A stretch of 32,121 nucleotides of DNA, taken from assembly GCA_903872345.1 (NCBI GenBank), contig CAIQKM010000144.1, forward strand, positions 1-32,121. The letters are read 5' to 3'. The notes under the pieces are model-generated. The model was given only the letters and a program-made list of their open reading frames with translations. It had not been told where the DNA came from and ran no database searches. A program made the translations under genes and the position numbers. Within the stretch, counting starts at the first letter, position 1, and each line of letters opens with the position of its first letter. The DNA comes from an uncultured Verrucomicrobia subdivision 3 bacterium (GTDB taxonomy: Bacteria > Verrucomicrobiota > Verrucomicrobiia > Limisphaerales > UBA11358). Shown here one piece after another: positions 31,913-32,121 of this stretch.

Positions 31913-32121
31913 TGGCCAAATGATGCAAAAAATAAGGGTGACAGGCGAATCAAATTTTCCCGGGGCGCATCCCGCCATTGCCCCGATAGGGGTAGGGATG
32001 GCGCAGTGCGCCACCCCTCCCTCCAAACCGGACGGGCGGATCTCCCGCATCCGGCTTTCCAGTCAGTGGGTCTCTTGCGAGGGGGAGCGGCTTTTCGCAC
32101 TCATCCCCAAGGATGACCTTC
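31913..32121 (-). promoter_or_regulatory. region upstream of yicC with two dyads
   Basis: This ~210-base region holds CCCC/GGGG (31981-31992) and a 25-bp dyad with one mismatch pair centred at 32006 (arms AGGGATGGCGCA / TGCGCCACCCCT). Both look like dispersed-repeat copies rather than operators. No clear promoter boxes or other gene were found up to the window edge. Confidence 0.45.
31994..32018. repeat. GC-rich dyad (TGGCGCA/TGCGCCA)
   Basis: Symmetric about position 32006 with a single mismatch pair (31998/32014). It resembles another small extragenic dyad type. Confidence 0.7.

Overview
The window is GC-rich and densely coded. It is most consistent with a member of the Verrucomicrobiota, probably near the Pedosphaera/Limisphaera group. 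This rests on the combination of a short secreted protein with a PEP-CTERM-type sorting tail, a TPR protein with the C-terminal module common in Planctomycetota/Verrucomicrobiota, presqualene-diphosphate/hopanoid-type genes, and intergenic spaces packed with short dispersed repeats. The assignment is inference from gene content; there is no rRNA or other phylogenetic marker here.

Left part (1-9.4 kb, + strand): a small membrane-anchored protein; a secreted TPR protein; a tightly packed run of TPR/LysM lipoprotein, membrane-anchored unknown protein, ABC ATPase, trpF and a LOG-type phosphoribohydrolase, several joined by ATGA overlaps; a repeat-filled gap with one AT-richer hypothetical gene; trpB; and two adjacent integral membrane proteins that look like diverged paralogs.

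Middle (9.4-22.4 kb, mixed strands): a PEP-CTERM protein with its own terminator; an SseB-like protein with its two domains in swapped order; a minus-strand block of trigger factor, TolC-type outer-membrane protein, cation diffusion facilitator and TrmN6-like methyltransferase; a roughly 0.9 kb repeat-bearing gap; pgl; a candidate structured non-coding RNA ending in a strong terminator; accA-manA; rnhB; and a small Tudor/CarD-like protein.

Right part (22.4-32.1 kb, minus strand): an AT-richer pair made of a six-helix voltage-gated K+-type channel and a stand-alone HsdR_N (PD-(D/E)XK) nuclease-like protein; then what looks like one nine-gene operon, yicC, gmk, coaC, sensor kinase, sigma-54 NtrC-type regulator, small basic membrane protein, hpnD, hpnK and a half-size EamA transporter, with gaps of 50 bases or less and several overlaps.

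The most striking non-coding content is repetitive. One dyad-rich element occurs five times, including two ~160-bp composite copies in opposite orientation about 15 kb apart. A second group consists of short intergenic repeats built from ~10-bp units. The best candidates for something undescribed are the structured RNA upstream of accA, the channel + HsdR_N pair, and the decamer-period repeat family. No tRNA, rRNA, CRISPR array, transposase or integrase was seen.
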